NCBI GenBank assembly: GCA_039602395.1
Contig: JBCNJP010000025.1
Coordinates: forward strand, 53,542,555-53,606,554
Length of the DNA: 64,000 nucleotides
Direction: 5' to 3'
Source of the DNA: Deinandra increscens subsp. villosa
Lineage: Eukaryota; Streptophyta; Magnoliopsida; Asterales; Asteraceae
The notes beneath the pieces were generated by a model. That model did not search any database. It was not told the DNA's origin and saw only the letters and a list, made by a program, of their open reading frames with translations. A program made the position numbers and the translations under genes. The stretch's first letter is position 1, and each line of letters starts with the position of its first letter. Shown piece after piece: positions 33,435 to 44,048 of this stretch.

Positions 33435-33660
33435 CATCATTTTGGCCATGCTCTTCTCCTGCTTCTTCCTAGCCGCATTTTCCCTCGCCTAGGCGCGGTT
33501 TTCCTCAAACAACGACGTCACATCAGGGGAACATTGATTGGGTCTCGTGGGCTCAACATATGGGGGGATAAGAATAAGGAAGACTAGCTCGGGGTAAGAA
33601 GTACGATGGGGCTCGATATAAGGTGCATATGGCATGTAAGGATATGATGGTATCATGTAG
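33435..33660 (-). pseudogene. C-terminal fragment of an unidentified Pro/Tyr-rich protein
   Basis: On the minus strand one frame reads about 75 residues with two stops: a Tyr/Pro repeat (HYMIPSYPYMPYAPYIEPHR), then a charged helix (ARENAARKKQEKSMAKMMSK) ending in a stop. Plant PIF/Harbinger-associated proteins have similar tails, but I cannot identify it. It ends at 33661, where copia-derived sequence begins. Confidence 0.35.
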
Positions 33661-35090
33661 TGTTAGAGCATGATCGGTTCATCGTGTGAAGTATCTGAAC
33701 AAGATGAAGATGCCAAAGATGTTGTATACGAACTGGAATCCGAAGTAACACGAAGTCCTTATGCTTACATAATAAACAATCCACATAGAAGGTAGTGACC
33801 TTAAGATTTTTTTGTTAACATCAGCTTGTTCAAGAGTGACATCAGTCTTTTGAAGTTCATCAAGTAGTGAAACAAAACGAAGATATTGGTTTGTCATAGA
33901 TTCACCAGTTTTCTAACTAAAGTTCTCATATTTTTGTTTCAAAATGTCCTTTTTGTTTTCCTTGACTTCACTTGTACCTTCATACATCTCATTTAGAGTA
34001 TTCCATAAGTCAAATCCAGTTTGTACCCTTTGAATCCAACAAGAATGGAGTTGGGCAGCGCTGCTTGCAAGGTCCAGTAGGCCTTGAATTCTGACTCAAG
34101 TGGCTTGTGATCAGCCTTAGTGTATTTTTCAAGTGGTTTTGGAATTTTATGCTTTCATCATCAGCAGATGGTACAATTAAAACAGTTGGAGCAACAGTTA
34201 GTGACTTCCAAATGCGGTGGTCTGAACTTCGAGCAAACCCCTCCATACGGAGCTTCCATGTATCAAAATCATCAGGTGTGAACATGGGTGGTTTGTTTGT
34301 GGTACCGTTTGAAGAAACAATACCATGATCAGTCATTTTGAGAGTTTTCAGAAAAAAGAAAAGCTTAAAGCAGTAGAGTTGACAAGTAAATATCAACTTT
34401 GAAGCACTTAAAGTCTTCAAAGTGAGAGCCAAAGCTCTGATACCACTTGTAGGATCGAGATTTAAACACTTAGTTTAATTACAAGATTTACTTATAAGAT
34501 TAACCTTGCGGGATTAAGTTAATCTTCACTCTACTTATTGGGTTAACACTTGTAAATAATAGTTGTTTGCATAAAGATACTAACACACTAAGTAAAATTT
34601 ACTCGGCACTATTTGCATTAACTCAACAATATTACACAGTGTTCATGCATACAAAATGTTGAGAGCTAACTATGCTATATATAGTGCTAAAGGAAATCAA
34701 TGATAGCCATTGATTTCCATACCATCATCTTGACCGTTAATTACAAAAGTCAAACTAACTACCAAAAGAATAATCTTCGATTGACGAGGTGAATGACGTG
34801 TGATGAGCAAGATACTTTAAAAGGAGAGCGTCTTGATAGAAAAAGAAGCAACCAGAAAGCTTTATCAACAAAGTGACAGCTGATTTGATGTTACAGGAAA
34901 AGTCCGGTTGAACATGAATCCTATAAGTCAATGCCTAGTTCTCAAGAGATAAAAGGCTTCTTCTGGTTGAAGTGTCTCTCCTGCTTGGACTAAGACTTCC
35001 GCATGTACCTAGTTAAGCCGGAACTTCTTCAAAATTTGTCTTCAACCGGAATATCAAGAGTGATATTCCTTACAGAAAATGACAAACATA
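33661..35090 (-). mobile_element. Truncated Ty1/copia fragment (LTR, primer site, Gag)
   Basis: On the minus strand: an LTR whose inner end is at 34448 (outer end uncertain, near 35090), primer site TGGTATCAGAGC (34445-34434), then a UBN2-type Gag down to about 33770. Nothing of pol remains. TATATATAG in the LTR (about 34682-34673, minus) is the probable TATA. Confidence 0.65.
33770..34336 (-). pseudogene. gag: copia Gag (UBN2-like), frameshifted and truncated
   Basis: It starts at ATG 34336 (MTDHGIV), with KPPMFTPDDFDTWKLRMEGF and HRIWKSLT, the conserved N-terminal pattern of copia Gag. A frameshift around 34130 moves the reading frame. The next part gives LQAALPNSILV and YEGTSEVKENKK, then DELQKTDVTLEQADVNKKIL-like residues to about 33780, after which homology stops before any zinc knuckle. 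Confidence 0.75.
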
Positions 35091-35785
35091 AACTGAAATC
35101 AAAAGGTTACGAGTAACTCTAATCATGAATTGGTGCTCCGATTCCTTCCTCCTAACTCCTGGAAGTCGTCTGGAACAGGAGAGTCGGCCTCTTGTTTGTA
35201 AAAGTTGCCAACCCTTTAATTAGAACCGAAATGTTCTATTTATAGTGAAATTTTAGGGTTTGCGGAAATTAGGGCGTAATGAGTCATTATGTGGTAACGG
35301 CTCATTACTGATGCTTTTTATCCTTGGACCAAATCTTCGATTATTCTGCAATGATTTCAGCCTTGTGAAACAAGTTAAGAATAGAATTCGGCTTCGGACT
35401 TCATTTCTCCGTATTTTCCTTGAAATTACAATACTTTGCCATTTTGTTCACTAAAATCTTGTTAACTAAAACTAAGCAATTCGACATTAGATTTGACAAG
35501 AAATAGATAGTAATCGACCAAAAGATGTGTGAAAATGTACATTGGTTGCACACGTGTTTTCATTAATTTTGCGTGTTTTTGCTCTTCATTTTTCTTGTTT
35601 TTTGGTTTGCAATTTTGTGTTTGTTAGTGTTTCAGAGAATTGAAGAATGCTGGAAGTGCGAATTCTTGTGAAAATGGAATCCCAGGTATGTTTTGGTTAT
35701 TATAAAATGATGGGACTTGAAATTGAGGGTGATGAAAATTTCTGAAAATCATAAAAAATGACTAAGTGTGGGAAATTTTAGTTTG
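35091..35785. other. Unassigned sequence before the Athila-like element
   Basis: About 0.7 kb with no clear coding frame. 35630-35690 (AGAGAATTGAAGAATGCTGG, then CCCAGGTATG) looks like a short exon with a donor site, but nothing supports it. Confidence 0.35.
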
Positions 35786-36307
35786 ATCCCTGATATGCGC
35801 TAAATTATACATATTTTTATAGAAAATATTCCTCACATTTCAGGTTATATCTGACTAACTAGTATCGAAATAGTGTTATATTGTTTTCTTTTTAGCTTTT
35901 CAGTGTAATCCAGGTGAAAATCACAAAAGAAGTCAGAAACACTCAAAGATGAAGAAAATATGAAGACTTCGTGATTTTGTGGCAAGAACCAAGCTCTGAC
36001 CTTGCAAGATGGACATGATGCTCGTATACAACTCTCTCACGAGTCAAGACAATGTGGTAACCCCCAGACTCAACCACACCCCGAAGCGTAACTGTTGAAA
36101 GACACCGGTGCGGTCAGGAAATGCCCTAAACTTTGCGAAAGCATATCTTGGGCCAGAAAATGAGTTACAAGACCTATAAGTAGTGAATTCTGAGTACCTC
36201 GGAGAGAGGAAGGCGATTATGTGGTCAACGAACCCCTTGCCATACTCTAGAACGGGCCATGCTAAACTAAAAATTGACTTTTTTGGGTCTGAAAGCCTTC
36301 TGACACA

Positions 36308-36437
36308 GCACGCCCCGTGCCACTGAAGACACGCCTCGTGCCCTTGACTTAACACGGCCCGTGCCTACCCATGCACGCCCCGTGCCCCTGACCACCTTGC
36401 AGAACAGAAGAAGTCTCTGACACTGCACGCCCCGTGT
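36308..36437 (+). promoter_or_regulatory. GCACGCCCCGTGC palindrome array, 5' LTR
   Basis: Perfect copies at 36308-36320 and 36373-36385. Near copies at about 36329-36341, 36352-36364 and 36425-36437. All lie within 170 bp upstream of TATA. Confidence 0.75.
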
Positions 36438-36473
36438 TCCATGAAGCACGAGCCATGACCACTCCGGCTGGTC

Positions 36474-36481
36474 TATAAATA
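36474..36481 (+). promoter_or_regulatory. TATA box, Athila-like 5' LTR
   Basis: TATAAATA follows CTCCGGCTGGTC. The same context precedes TATAAATT at 41707 in the 3' LTR. Confidence 0.7.
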
Positions 36482-36657
36482 GGAGAAGCCATCTTCAATC
36501 CAACTCGCTCATTCTCCTCCCCCATTATTTAGTTTAGTTCTTGTTTTTCTCGTGAGCCATTTGGCGTTTTTATGTTTTGTAGGTCAAGTTTTTAAGAAAT
36601 ATAACTTAAGTAGTTTTTGCAAAGTATTTGTCTATGAATCTTTCTTCTTCTCTTAAG

Positions 36658-36686
36658 TAACACACTAAGTAAACTTTACTCGGCAC
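36658..36686 (+). repeat. 29-bp filler sequence matching 34581-34609
   Basis: TAACACACTAAGTAAA and TTTACTCGGCAC here match the copia LTR 2.1 kb upstream with one mismatch in 29. It occupies the junction of a 240-bp deletion relative to the 3' LTR. Confidence 0.85.
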
Positions 36687-37173
36687 AAAATAATCAATGA
36701 TCCGAAAGGTGACTCACGCCCCATGCTACATGATACGTTCAAGGTCCTTATGTCTATGTAAGGAAACTCGGCTGACCACGCAAGTGCGGGCTGAAAGTAT
36801 TTGGTTGGGAATGGGGGTTGGTAATGTTTTGTCACTTCACGGAAGCCGAGATGGTACGTGTTTGTGAACTTGGCTCTGGTCACACCGGACGTGAATGCGC
36901 GAGAGCGGTGCATGGAAGAAATAGACATTAGTCCCTTAAAAATATCATTTTCATGACGGCGTGTCGAGTACGGTAAGTCGGCCGGTTTGAGGGACCCCGT
37001 AAGTAAGTGGAATTATACCACTTTATTTGTTCACTAGTGGCACCTTCACTCGGCATTCGTACTCCTCGCAGACGATTGGCAGTTGGATGGTGAATCAGCC
37101 TAAGATTCCAAAAGGTGGTTGGTCTTCTACTGGTGAGCAATCTTAAGCAAGAGTATAAATGTTCATTTAACCT

Positions 37174-37496
37174 TCGATATTTTAGGGGAAAATTAGGGCA
37201 AAAGAGATTTTGGGGAAAATGGCGGAAAAACTTGTCATTTTGGGGAAAGTTTTGGGAAATTTTTAGGAGGAAAAAAAAATTAAAAAACGACATGGCTTCT
37301 TGACACGCACATTCTAAAGTGTCCTCCGTGTTTTTTTATTATACGACACAAATTTTATGACGCTCTAAAAATGCGCTTCATCTACCCTTATAATTTTTCA
37401 AAATACGATAGATTTTTAAAGACAGGCATTTTTGCGCGTCATAAATTTGCGCGTGTCATCGTTCGCGCGTCAAGGAAGGCCCTATTTCTAGTAGTG
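37174..37496 (+). mobile_element. CACTA right-end fragment within the 5' LTR
   Basis: 323 bp homologous to 46850-47171, ending with the terminus CTAGTAGTG at 37496 and the GTT target triplet. The left edge is an abrupt junction at CATTTAACCT/TCGATATTTT. No left CACTA end is present in this LTR. Confidence 0.88.
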
Positions 37497-37943
37497 GTTG
37501 GATGGTGAATCAGCCTAAGATTCCGAAAGTTGGTTGGTCTTCTGCTGGTGAGCAATCTTAAGCAAGAGTAAAATGATCATTTAACCTTTCTAAACCATTG
37601 GTAAGTTCTCCCAAGTAATACTAACTTCGATTTACAAAACTAAAAACACCATCTTATTTTATCTTTATTTTCTTTTCTTCTTTTTATTTTAGTGTACTTA
37701 AACATTTTCATACTAAATAGATTTGGTTAGACGTTAACAAAGATAAAGTATTAAAATCCCCACTTTCCATTGTGTCCTTGATCGACCCCGATTTAACTTA
37801 CCACTACTATACTGCTCCACGATGTAATGAAATAGTAGTTGTCTAGTAAATCAGGTTTAATAAATTTAAAAGCTTCAAAAGCTAAAAAGGTGTCACAAAA
37901 TAATATCATATTTTATATATACACCACAGCACACCAAGATTTT

Positions 37944-37961
37944 TGGCGCCGTTTTCGGGGA
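37944..37961 (+). other. Primer binding site (tRNA-Asp type)
   Basis: TGGCGCCGTTTTCGGGGA, 16 of 18 matching the Athila primer site TGGCGCCGTTGCCGGGGA as I know it, seven bases after the LTR end. Confidence 0.85.
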
Positions 37962-38137
37962 CACAAATGAGGATTTTGAGAAAAATCCGAGTTGACGACC
38001 TAACTTTTTATTTCTTAAAACATTTTTTTTCATTTTTCTTTGCTTTAGGCTTTTTATTTTCTTAAAAACTTTTTAACCTTTTATTTTTATTTTTCTTCTT
38101 CAAACCCTCTTTATTTCTCTAAGAAATATTTCAAGGA

Positions 38138-39109
38138 TTGATCAATATCCCGAGGAATATTTCGGTTATAATGATGGTTGACCCCAATCTGTGTGGTGCA
38201 GAATCTGCAGTGGTCCCCATTATTCTAAAGGACTGTTACATATTAGTGAGAACGCCTGCGTTCTTGCGAGTAGATGATACACCACCAGAGGAAGGTCCAA
38301 GTCAATTTTATCATTCTTCTCCACCACCACAACCGACCGAACACAACTCATATTTTCCTAGATGTGACCTTTTCCGTGGCGAGTGTTGCATCTATGAACA
38401 AGAAAATATAAGAATGCCGTTTGTGGAGGATGATTTTCCACCTTCAATTTTTAAGTGTATACATGGTTTTGCTTTCTTTTGTTTACGGTGTAGTGAAAAT
38501 AATTATAGGGATGAACATCCTGAAAAAATTAAAAATAATTAACTACTCACCATATACAATAGAAACACCTTATTCCCCTCCTAAAAATGATCTTGAAGAA
38601 ACAACACAAAAAATGCTAGAACACATCAAGGTCATAGAAGAGTACTTCAAAAGAATATGGGCGGAAGAAGATGAAGCACGAAATCGTGTAAACCAAGAAG
38701 TCATCCCAAAAGAGGAACCTCAAAATGCTCCCGGGACATCTAGTTGTTCAGAGATGAAGGAGTTGGACGCAACAACTTCGGCTCCCTTCAAAGGATGGGA
38801 CGCCATCCAAGAAGAACCAGCAAACAACCAGCAACTCGGAGGCAACGAGTTATCCATGGAGGTAAAGCTAGCACTCCAACATCCCTCTAACGATGATGTT
38901 CCTTGGAACTCAGAAGAAGACGAAGTTATCCCCTTGGAGAACTTAAAGGAAGAGGCTCGGGCCTCCCGAAGGAACCCCTTTCGGAGCCCATCCATCCAGC
39001 TGAAGATATCGACCGAGAAATGGAGCAGCTTAATAGATCATACACTGAAGAACCACCTTCTCTCGAGCTCAAGGAGCTCCCCGAGCACCTTGAGTATCCA
39101 CAATCATAG
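38138..39109 (+). pseudogene. Gag-like ORF and Gag-Pol linker of the non-autonomous Athila
   Basis: The first frame, 38138-38542, has Cys residues spaced like a metal site (CIYEQ, FKCIHGFAFFCLRC). The frame then shifts (38549-38940) through an acidic linker and shifts back (38941-39109), ending YTEEPPSLELKELPEHLEY-PQS-stop. That last segment resembles the linker that precedes RT in gypsy elements (EEPP..ELK.LP.HL.Y), yet RT does not follow. I do not recognise the first part; it is not a standard Athila capsid by eye. Two frameshifts within one frame register suggest decay. Confidence 0.6.
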
Positions 39110-40440
39110 ATGCCTATGATCATTTCTACGCACACGTCAAAGGAAGACAAAGATAAATCAACCACTAGATATGATTCAGGTAAGTATAAGTTTTGGTGGC
39201 CCGACTCGTTCCAATTTTATAAAATTTATTTTAAAATTGATATTAGATTTTTCCCATCAGATAATAAAAGATAAAAATTAACCGGAACGAGTAGGAAACA
39301 GATTAAAGAAAAGCCACCTGATAAATGGTACAATAAAAACTGGGTCGAACTTGGGACCCGTAAATAAACCAAGCTGTTATGTTTTTTTTTTTTTAGTAAA
39401 TATGGAAGTCTTGGTTCGCCCGGCGCAACTTTGTATTAACACTTCTGTTACTACAAAAGCACCAACAAACAACCAAAACCTCCAACATTAGGATATTAGG
39501 TTCTTATTTCTTTTGTAGGTTTCTGTGTTGAGCAAGATGAAGGAAGTGAAGGTATCTATAATCTTGCTGGACGGGAATGTCAGTTAAAGCATGGCGCCCG
39601 AAAAAGTCTAAGTGTGGGGACGCCATATCCAATATCTCCTTCCCATTCACTCTTTATTTTTCATTTTTTCTCTTTTTGCTTACGCGCGGGCACATTGAGG
39701 ACAATGTGCAATTTAAGTATGGGGACGGGATACTGTAGGTCTTGAGTTTTTGTTTGTCCATATTCAAGCCTTGCACAAAACTCGTTTGGAAAAAAATGGC
39801 CTCTGTACTGCTCAAATTTTTAGAAAATTCATTTCTTCTTCAAGAAACCATGTACGTAAAAGTCACTTCTCCATTTATCAAAGAATTAAATCCCATTGTA
39901 TAAAAAAATTTCAAAAATTGAAATATTTCTTTTATGACAAGTAGAAAATAAGTTTATTTTTATACAACTTATATTTTCACCTTCCCCCATTTTCAATGAG
40001 GATTTGAGCCTATATAGCATGATCACCTATAAACATGCTTGTTTCTTCTTTGATTCTAAGAGAAACCCAGGTAATTCAGTAGAGATAGAACTTGACACGG
40101 TAATACATCCCGAGATAGACAAAATCAGAGGCCACATAATTAAAGGATTGAGGCACCTAGGATTTCCACCATTGTGCTCCTCATCTCCTTTCTTACCCCC
40201 AAAATATTCCCCTAGTAAACCCCTTTGAGAATAAACCTGTTCGATTCTTCATCCCAATCAATTTGCAAAATAAACCCCCTTTGAAAAATACCCTAACCCC
40301 CCCCCCCCATAGTTTTTTATTTTACACCCCTTATTTTAGTAAAAAGCGGTTCTTTTTCAAAAACCCAACTGTGACTAATTTTTCTCCAAGTCAATAAAAT
40401 GTGAACAATCAAAGGACCCTGGATTTTGCACCCCCTTACA

Positions 40441-40484
<44 letters not shown>

Positions 40485-40988
40485 GCAAGTAGTTAAATAA
40501 ATGGATAAACCCCTTAAGAGCAATCTAGGGAAGCTCTTAAAAGATTCTTTGGAAGAAAGTCACATAAAAACGGGAAGTCCCAAAAGACCGATATTTACGC
40601 TTTTTACCCCCTTTCAAATAAAATATCCATTCCCTAACCCCAAGCCTACCCTTTTAACACCTCATGATAATTATGTGATTTCTGGTGAGATCTGTGGAGG
40701 TTCAATTTCGTGTCAAGCCTACGCTATCTACTTGTTTTCACCTAGGTATGAGTGTTAACCAATAAATATACAAATCAATACCTCGAGAGTTGAGTGATCA
40801 CTTGTGAGGTATATAAGTTTGTGTAAAAAATAAAACTTGTAAGTAGGCTTGTCATAATTGTTTATATTTCAACAAATAAAAAATTAAAAATTCAAATGAA
40901 AGACAAGTTGGAAAATAAATGGAGGAAGGGTATTTATAGTGTCCGGAATCTTGATTCCACGAATTGATTCCACGACAAGCAAAGTTTC
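39110..40988 (+). other. Non-coding 3' interior of the Athila-like element
   Basis: No pol domain. AAGTGTGGGGACG (about 39609) and TAAGTATGGGGACGG (about 39715) are extra copies resembling the polypurine tract. A C-run (40301-40309) and an 81-residue frame at 40501-40758 have no support. Confidence 0.6.
40451..40481. repeat. (GA)n microsatellite
   Basis: About 15 GA units following an A-run. Confidence 0.95.
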
Positions 40989-41003
40989 AAGTGTGGGGAT
41001 GTT
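40989..41003 (+). other. Polypurine tract of the Athila-like element
   Basis: AAGTGTGGGGATGTT immediately precedes the 3' LTR start TGTTATGCGC. Confidence 0.8.
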
Positions 41004-41436
41004 TGTTATGCGCTAAATTATACATATTTTTATAGCAAATGTTCCTCACATTTCAGGTTATATTCGACTAACTGTTATCGAAATAGTGTTATATTGTTTT
41101 CTTTTTAGTTTTCTAGTGTAATCCAGGTGAAAATCACAAAAGAAGTCAGAAACGCTCAAAGATGAAGAAAATATGAAGACTTTGTGATTTTGTGCCAAGA
41201 ACCAAGCTCTGACCTTGAAAGACATGATGCCCGTACACGACCCTCTCTCGAGCCAAGACAAAGTGGTAACCCTAAGACTCAACCACACCCCGAAGCGCAA
41301 CTGCTGAAAGACACCGGTGCGGTCAGGAAATGCCCTAAACTTCGCGGAAGCATATCTTGGGCCAGAAAATGAGTTACGGGACCCATGAGTAGTGAATTCT
41401 GAGTATCTCGGCGAGAGAAAGATGATTTTGCGGTCA

Positions 41437-41692
41437 GCACGCCCCGTGCCATATTCTAGAACAGGCCGTGCTAAACTAAAAATTGACTTTCTGGGTCTGA
41501 AAGCCTTTTAACACAGCACGTCCCGTGCCGCTGAAGACACGCCCCGTGCCCATGACTTAATACGGACCGTGCCTATCCAAGCACGCTCCGTGCCCCTGAC
41601 CACCTTTCAGAACGGCAGAAGTTTATGACACAGCACACCCCGTGCCCCTCTGATACAACACGCCCCATGCGTAGTTTGGCACGGGGCGTGCC
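41437..41692 (+). promoter_or_regulatory. GCACGCCCCGTGC palindrome array, 3' LTR
   Basis: Nine perfect or near copies, including 41437-41449 (perfect), about 41517-41528, 41538-41550, 41581-41593, 41633-41645 and, reversed, GCACGGGGCGTGC at 41679-41691. All lie upstream of TATA at 41707. Confidence 0.75.
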
Positions 41693-42584
41693 CACTCCGG
41701 CTGGTCTATAAATTGGGAAAGCCATCTTCATTACAACTCGCTCATTCTCCTCCCCCCATTCTTTAGTGTAGTTCTTGTTTTTCTCGTGCGCCATTTAGCG
41801 TTTTTATGTTTTGTAGGTCATGTTTATAAGAAATATAACTTAAGTAGTTTTTGAAAAGTATTTGTCTATAAATCTTTCTTCTTCTCTTAAGCAAATATTT
41901 AAATCCATGTTTTGCTAAACTCTTATACTTACTCGGGAAGTAATAAACCTTTGGTGGGTTGGTTAATGGCTTTATAAGCTTGTTTAAGGTGTGTCTAATC
42001 ACTATGTAAAAACCCTTTTTATTCAAAGTGTATTATTGATTTTTTGAACCAAACGTGCTTTACATATCACAGACCATTTGGGGAGTCGAACTCTCAAAGG
42101 TCGGACCTGTGACACCCGGTCGGGGGACGATGCATGATCCGCAAGGTGACTCGCGTCCCATGCTATATGATACGTTCGAGGTCCTTAAGTCTATGTAAGC
42201 AAACTCGGTTGACCACGCAAGTGCGGGCTGAAAGTATTTGGTTGGGAATAGGGTTGGTAATAATTCTTCACTTAACGGAAGCCGAGATGGTACGTGTTTG
42301 TGAACTTGGCTCTGGTCACGCCGGACGTGCATGTGCGAGAGCGGTGCATGGAAGAAACGTACCTTAGTCCCTTAAAAAGATCATTTTCACAATAATATAA
42401 TCCAGCACGTAGGGTTGTTCCCGTGCTGGTTCATGAAGGCGTGTCGAGTATGGTAAGTCGACCGGTTTGAGGGACCCCGTAAGTAAGCGGCATTATACCA
42501 CTTTATTTGTTCACTAGTGGCACCTTCCCTCGGCATTCGTACTCCTCACAGACGATTGGTAGTTCACTACTACAAAAAGGCCTT

Positions 42585-42775
42585 TCTTGTTGTGCAATGC
42601 GTGTCAAGAAAGGGTCTTCTTGACATGCAAATGCGCGTTAAGGAAGCCGGGATCAAGAAGCTTCTTGACGCGCGAACAATGACATGCATTGGGCGTCATA
42701 AAATGCACGTCAAGGAATCCCCCGTCATAAAGAGAGATGACACGCATTTTTGCGCGTCAAGAATTGAAAAAAAAA
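42585..42775. repeat. CACTA left subterminal repeats
   Basis: Repeated short words in both orientations: GCGTGTCAAG, TTGACATGCAAATGCGCG, TTGACGCGCG, TGCGCGTCAAG. Counterparts occur at 47095-47150. CACTA transposases bind subterminal repeats of this size. Confidence 0.6.
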
Positions 42776-43373
42776 TTAATTTTTTTTAATAGAATCACTA
42801 ATTTCCACATGTAATAGCAATTAACCTCATAATAAAAAAATAAAACACACTTATACAAACATTACAAAGTTCACAAATGTACATACGTATATAAACATTA
42901 CATTTCCTTCTGTTATTTTTTTTTTCATCCAAAGCCTAACAACTACTTATTATTGTGGCATAATAATCTATGAAGCTTCAAACATCTATCTTTAACAACA
43001 AAATATTGCAGAAGTACCATGTTGTAGTTGATGTTTTTTAAGGCTGCAAATGGTTGGGGATCTCTTGTGACCTGCTACTCGGTTAGTGGTTAAACTTCCA
43101 AGGTTTAGTGAATTGTAGCATCTTCACTTGTGCAGAATATGAAAATGAATTTTTTTCCTTGCCTGCAAACGACCGGAAGAGTGGATGTCCCATCAAATAA
43201 AAAATCATTTACACATCATTTGTTCATTGTAGAAATGTAATAGTGTCAAAACACATGACTAAGCCCATAATTTAAGGAGTTATTACTTATAAGGGGTTTT
43301 TGGACAAGCACAAAATCAAAGACTTTCAATCAAAAGATAGCATGAGATGTCTCACACTTACTGATTCAATTGT

Positions 43374-43533
43374 TCATGAATAAGATCCACTAACTGTTGG
43401 CTTGACATGCAATCCCTGGACATATGAGAGTAAAAAACGTAGCGATGATCTAACAACATTAGGAAAGAACAGAAGACCATGATGTTTAACTGCACAACAG
43501 ATCACATTAGGGTTATAAAATAAAAAGAGGAAC
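43374..43533 (-). pseudogene. Unidentified exon-like fragment in CACTA
   Basis: On the minus strand an acceptor TTGTGCAG (about 43497-43490) precedes an open stretch reading RYVFYSHMSRDCMSSQQLVD then LIHEQLNQ, with CAGTAAGT as donor (about 43362). It looks like a captured exon, but I do not recognise the protein. Confidence 0.4.
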
Positions 43534-43570
43534 ATGTCAACAATTAATGAAATAACTTTTAGAAACATAC

Positions 43571-43744
43571 TTGTCAACTAACAAAAGGCACAATTGTTGA
43601 TTCATTTACTGTGGCTAGTAACACCTGACCACGCCTATTGACAGCATAAAACCCCCCAACTGATGACGCTTCACAAGTAAAAAAAATAGATCTGGGCTAA
43701 TTCTATTTCTGTATACTGCGGTAGTTATTTCCAGGTCATACACA
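43571..43744 (-). pseudogene. CHC: Captured clathrin heavy chain exon fragment
   Basis: On the minus strand the codons give YDLEITTAVYRNRISPD and, after a one-base deletion, [20 protein letters not shown] followed by TVNESTIVPFVS-stop-Q. This matches the highly conserved N-terminal region of plant clathrin heavy chain (VYDLE..AVYRNRISPD...[31 protein letters not shown]). A TGA replaces the Gly codon, and GTATGT follows as a normal splice donor, so genomic DNA rather than cDNA was captured. With a frameshift and a stop it cannot make functional protein. Confidence 0.9.
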
Positions 43745-43956
43745 AATAAAATTCATAATAATACAAACAACAATGGCACCCTTCATATCTACAATCCACA
43801 ATCTATGTCATCAGATGCTAAAACACGAAACTTACTACGCTTGAAAGCATGTAAATGTATGCCCTTTACCCTTAAAAGTAAAATGCAGATTCAAGTTGAA
43901 TAGGAATTAGTAGATATCAAATCAAGTCTTACACCAACATTACCTTAACCTACCTG

Positions 43957-44048
43957 ATGAGGAACAATCATAAACCTTGTATCCCATACGTGTGAGTTGT
44001 ATAAGAAGATTACCAAGTCCATGCATGACATTAGGTGATAAAAAATCT
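43957..44048 (-). pseudogene. Unidentified exon-like fragment in CACTA
   Basis: On the minus strand an acceptor TTTGTCTAG (ending about 44049) is followed by codons for FLSPNVMHGLGNLLIQLTRM and GYKVYDCSSS, then a donor GTAGGT at about 43956. It is open throughout. The clean acceptor, frame and donor argue for a captured exon of a conserved gene, but I cannot name it. Confidence 0.5.

Larger units (their letters stand above)
35791..37936 (+). repeat. 5' LTR of the Athila-like element (rearranged)
   Basis: It aligns with 41004-42564 plus 47172-47630 but differs in three ways. About 240 bp is missing near 36657 and replaced by 28-35 bp of foreign sequence; about 50 bp is missing near 36953; and 37174-37496 is the right end of the CACTA element, after which about 90 bp of LTR (37082-37173) is repeated at 37497. 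Confidence 0.85.

Noticed and set aside
33661..34452. TGTAG as a target duplication around the copia Gag fragment
   Set aside because: The second TGTAG is the LTR end itself (34448), so the match is likely chance.
36300..36480. Regularly spaced palindromes resembling a CRISPR array
   Set aside because: Repeats are 13 bp with no constant spacer length, sit inside a plant LTR, and recur in other LTR copies.
40501..40758. 85-codon frame near the polypurine tract of the Athila-like element
   Set aside because: No domain and no conservation visible; lies in the non-coding interior.
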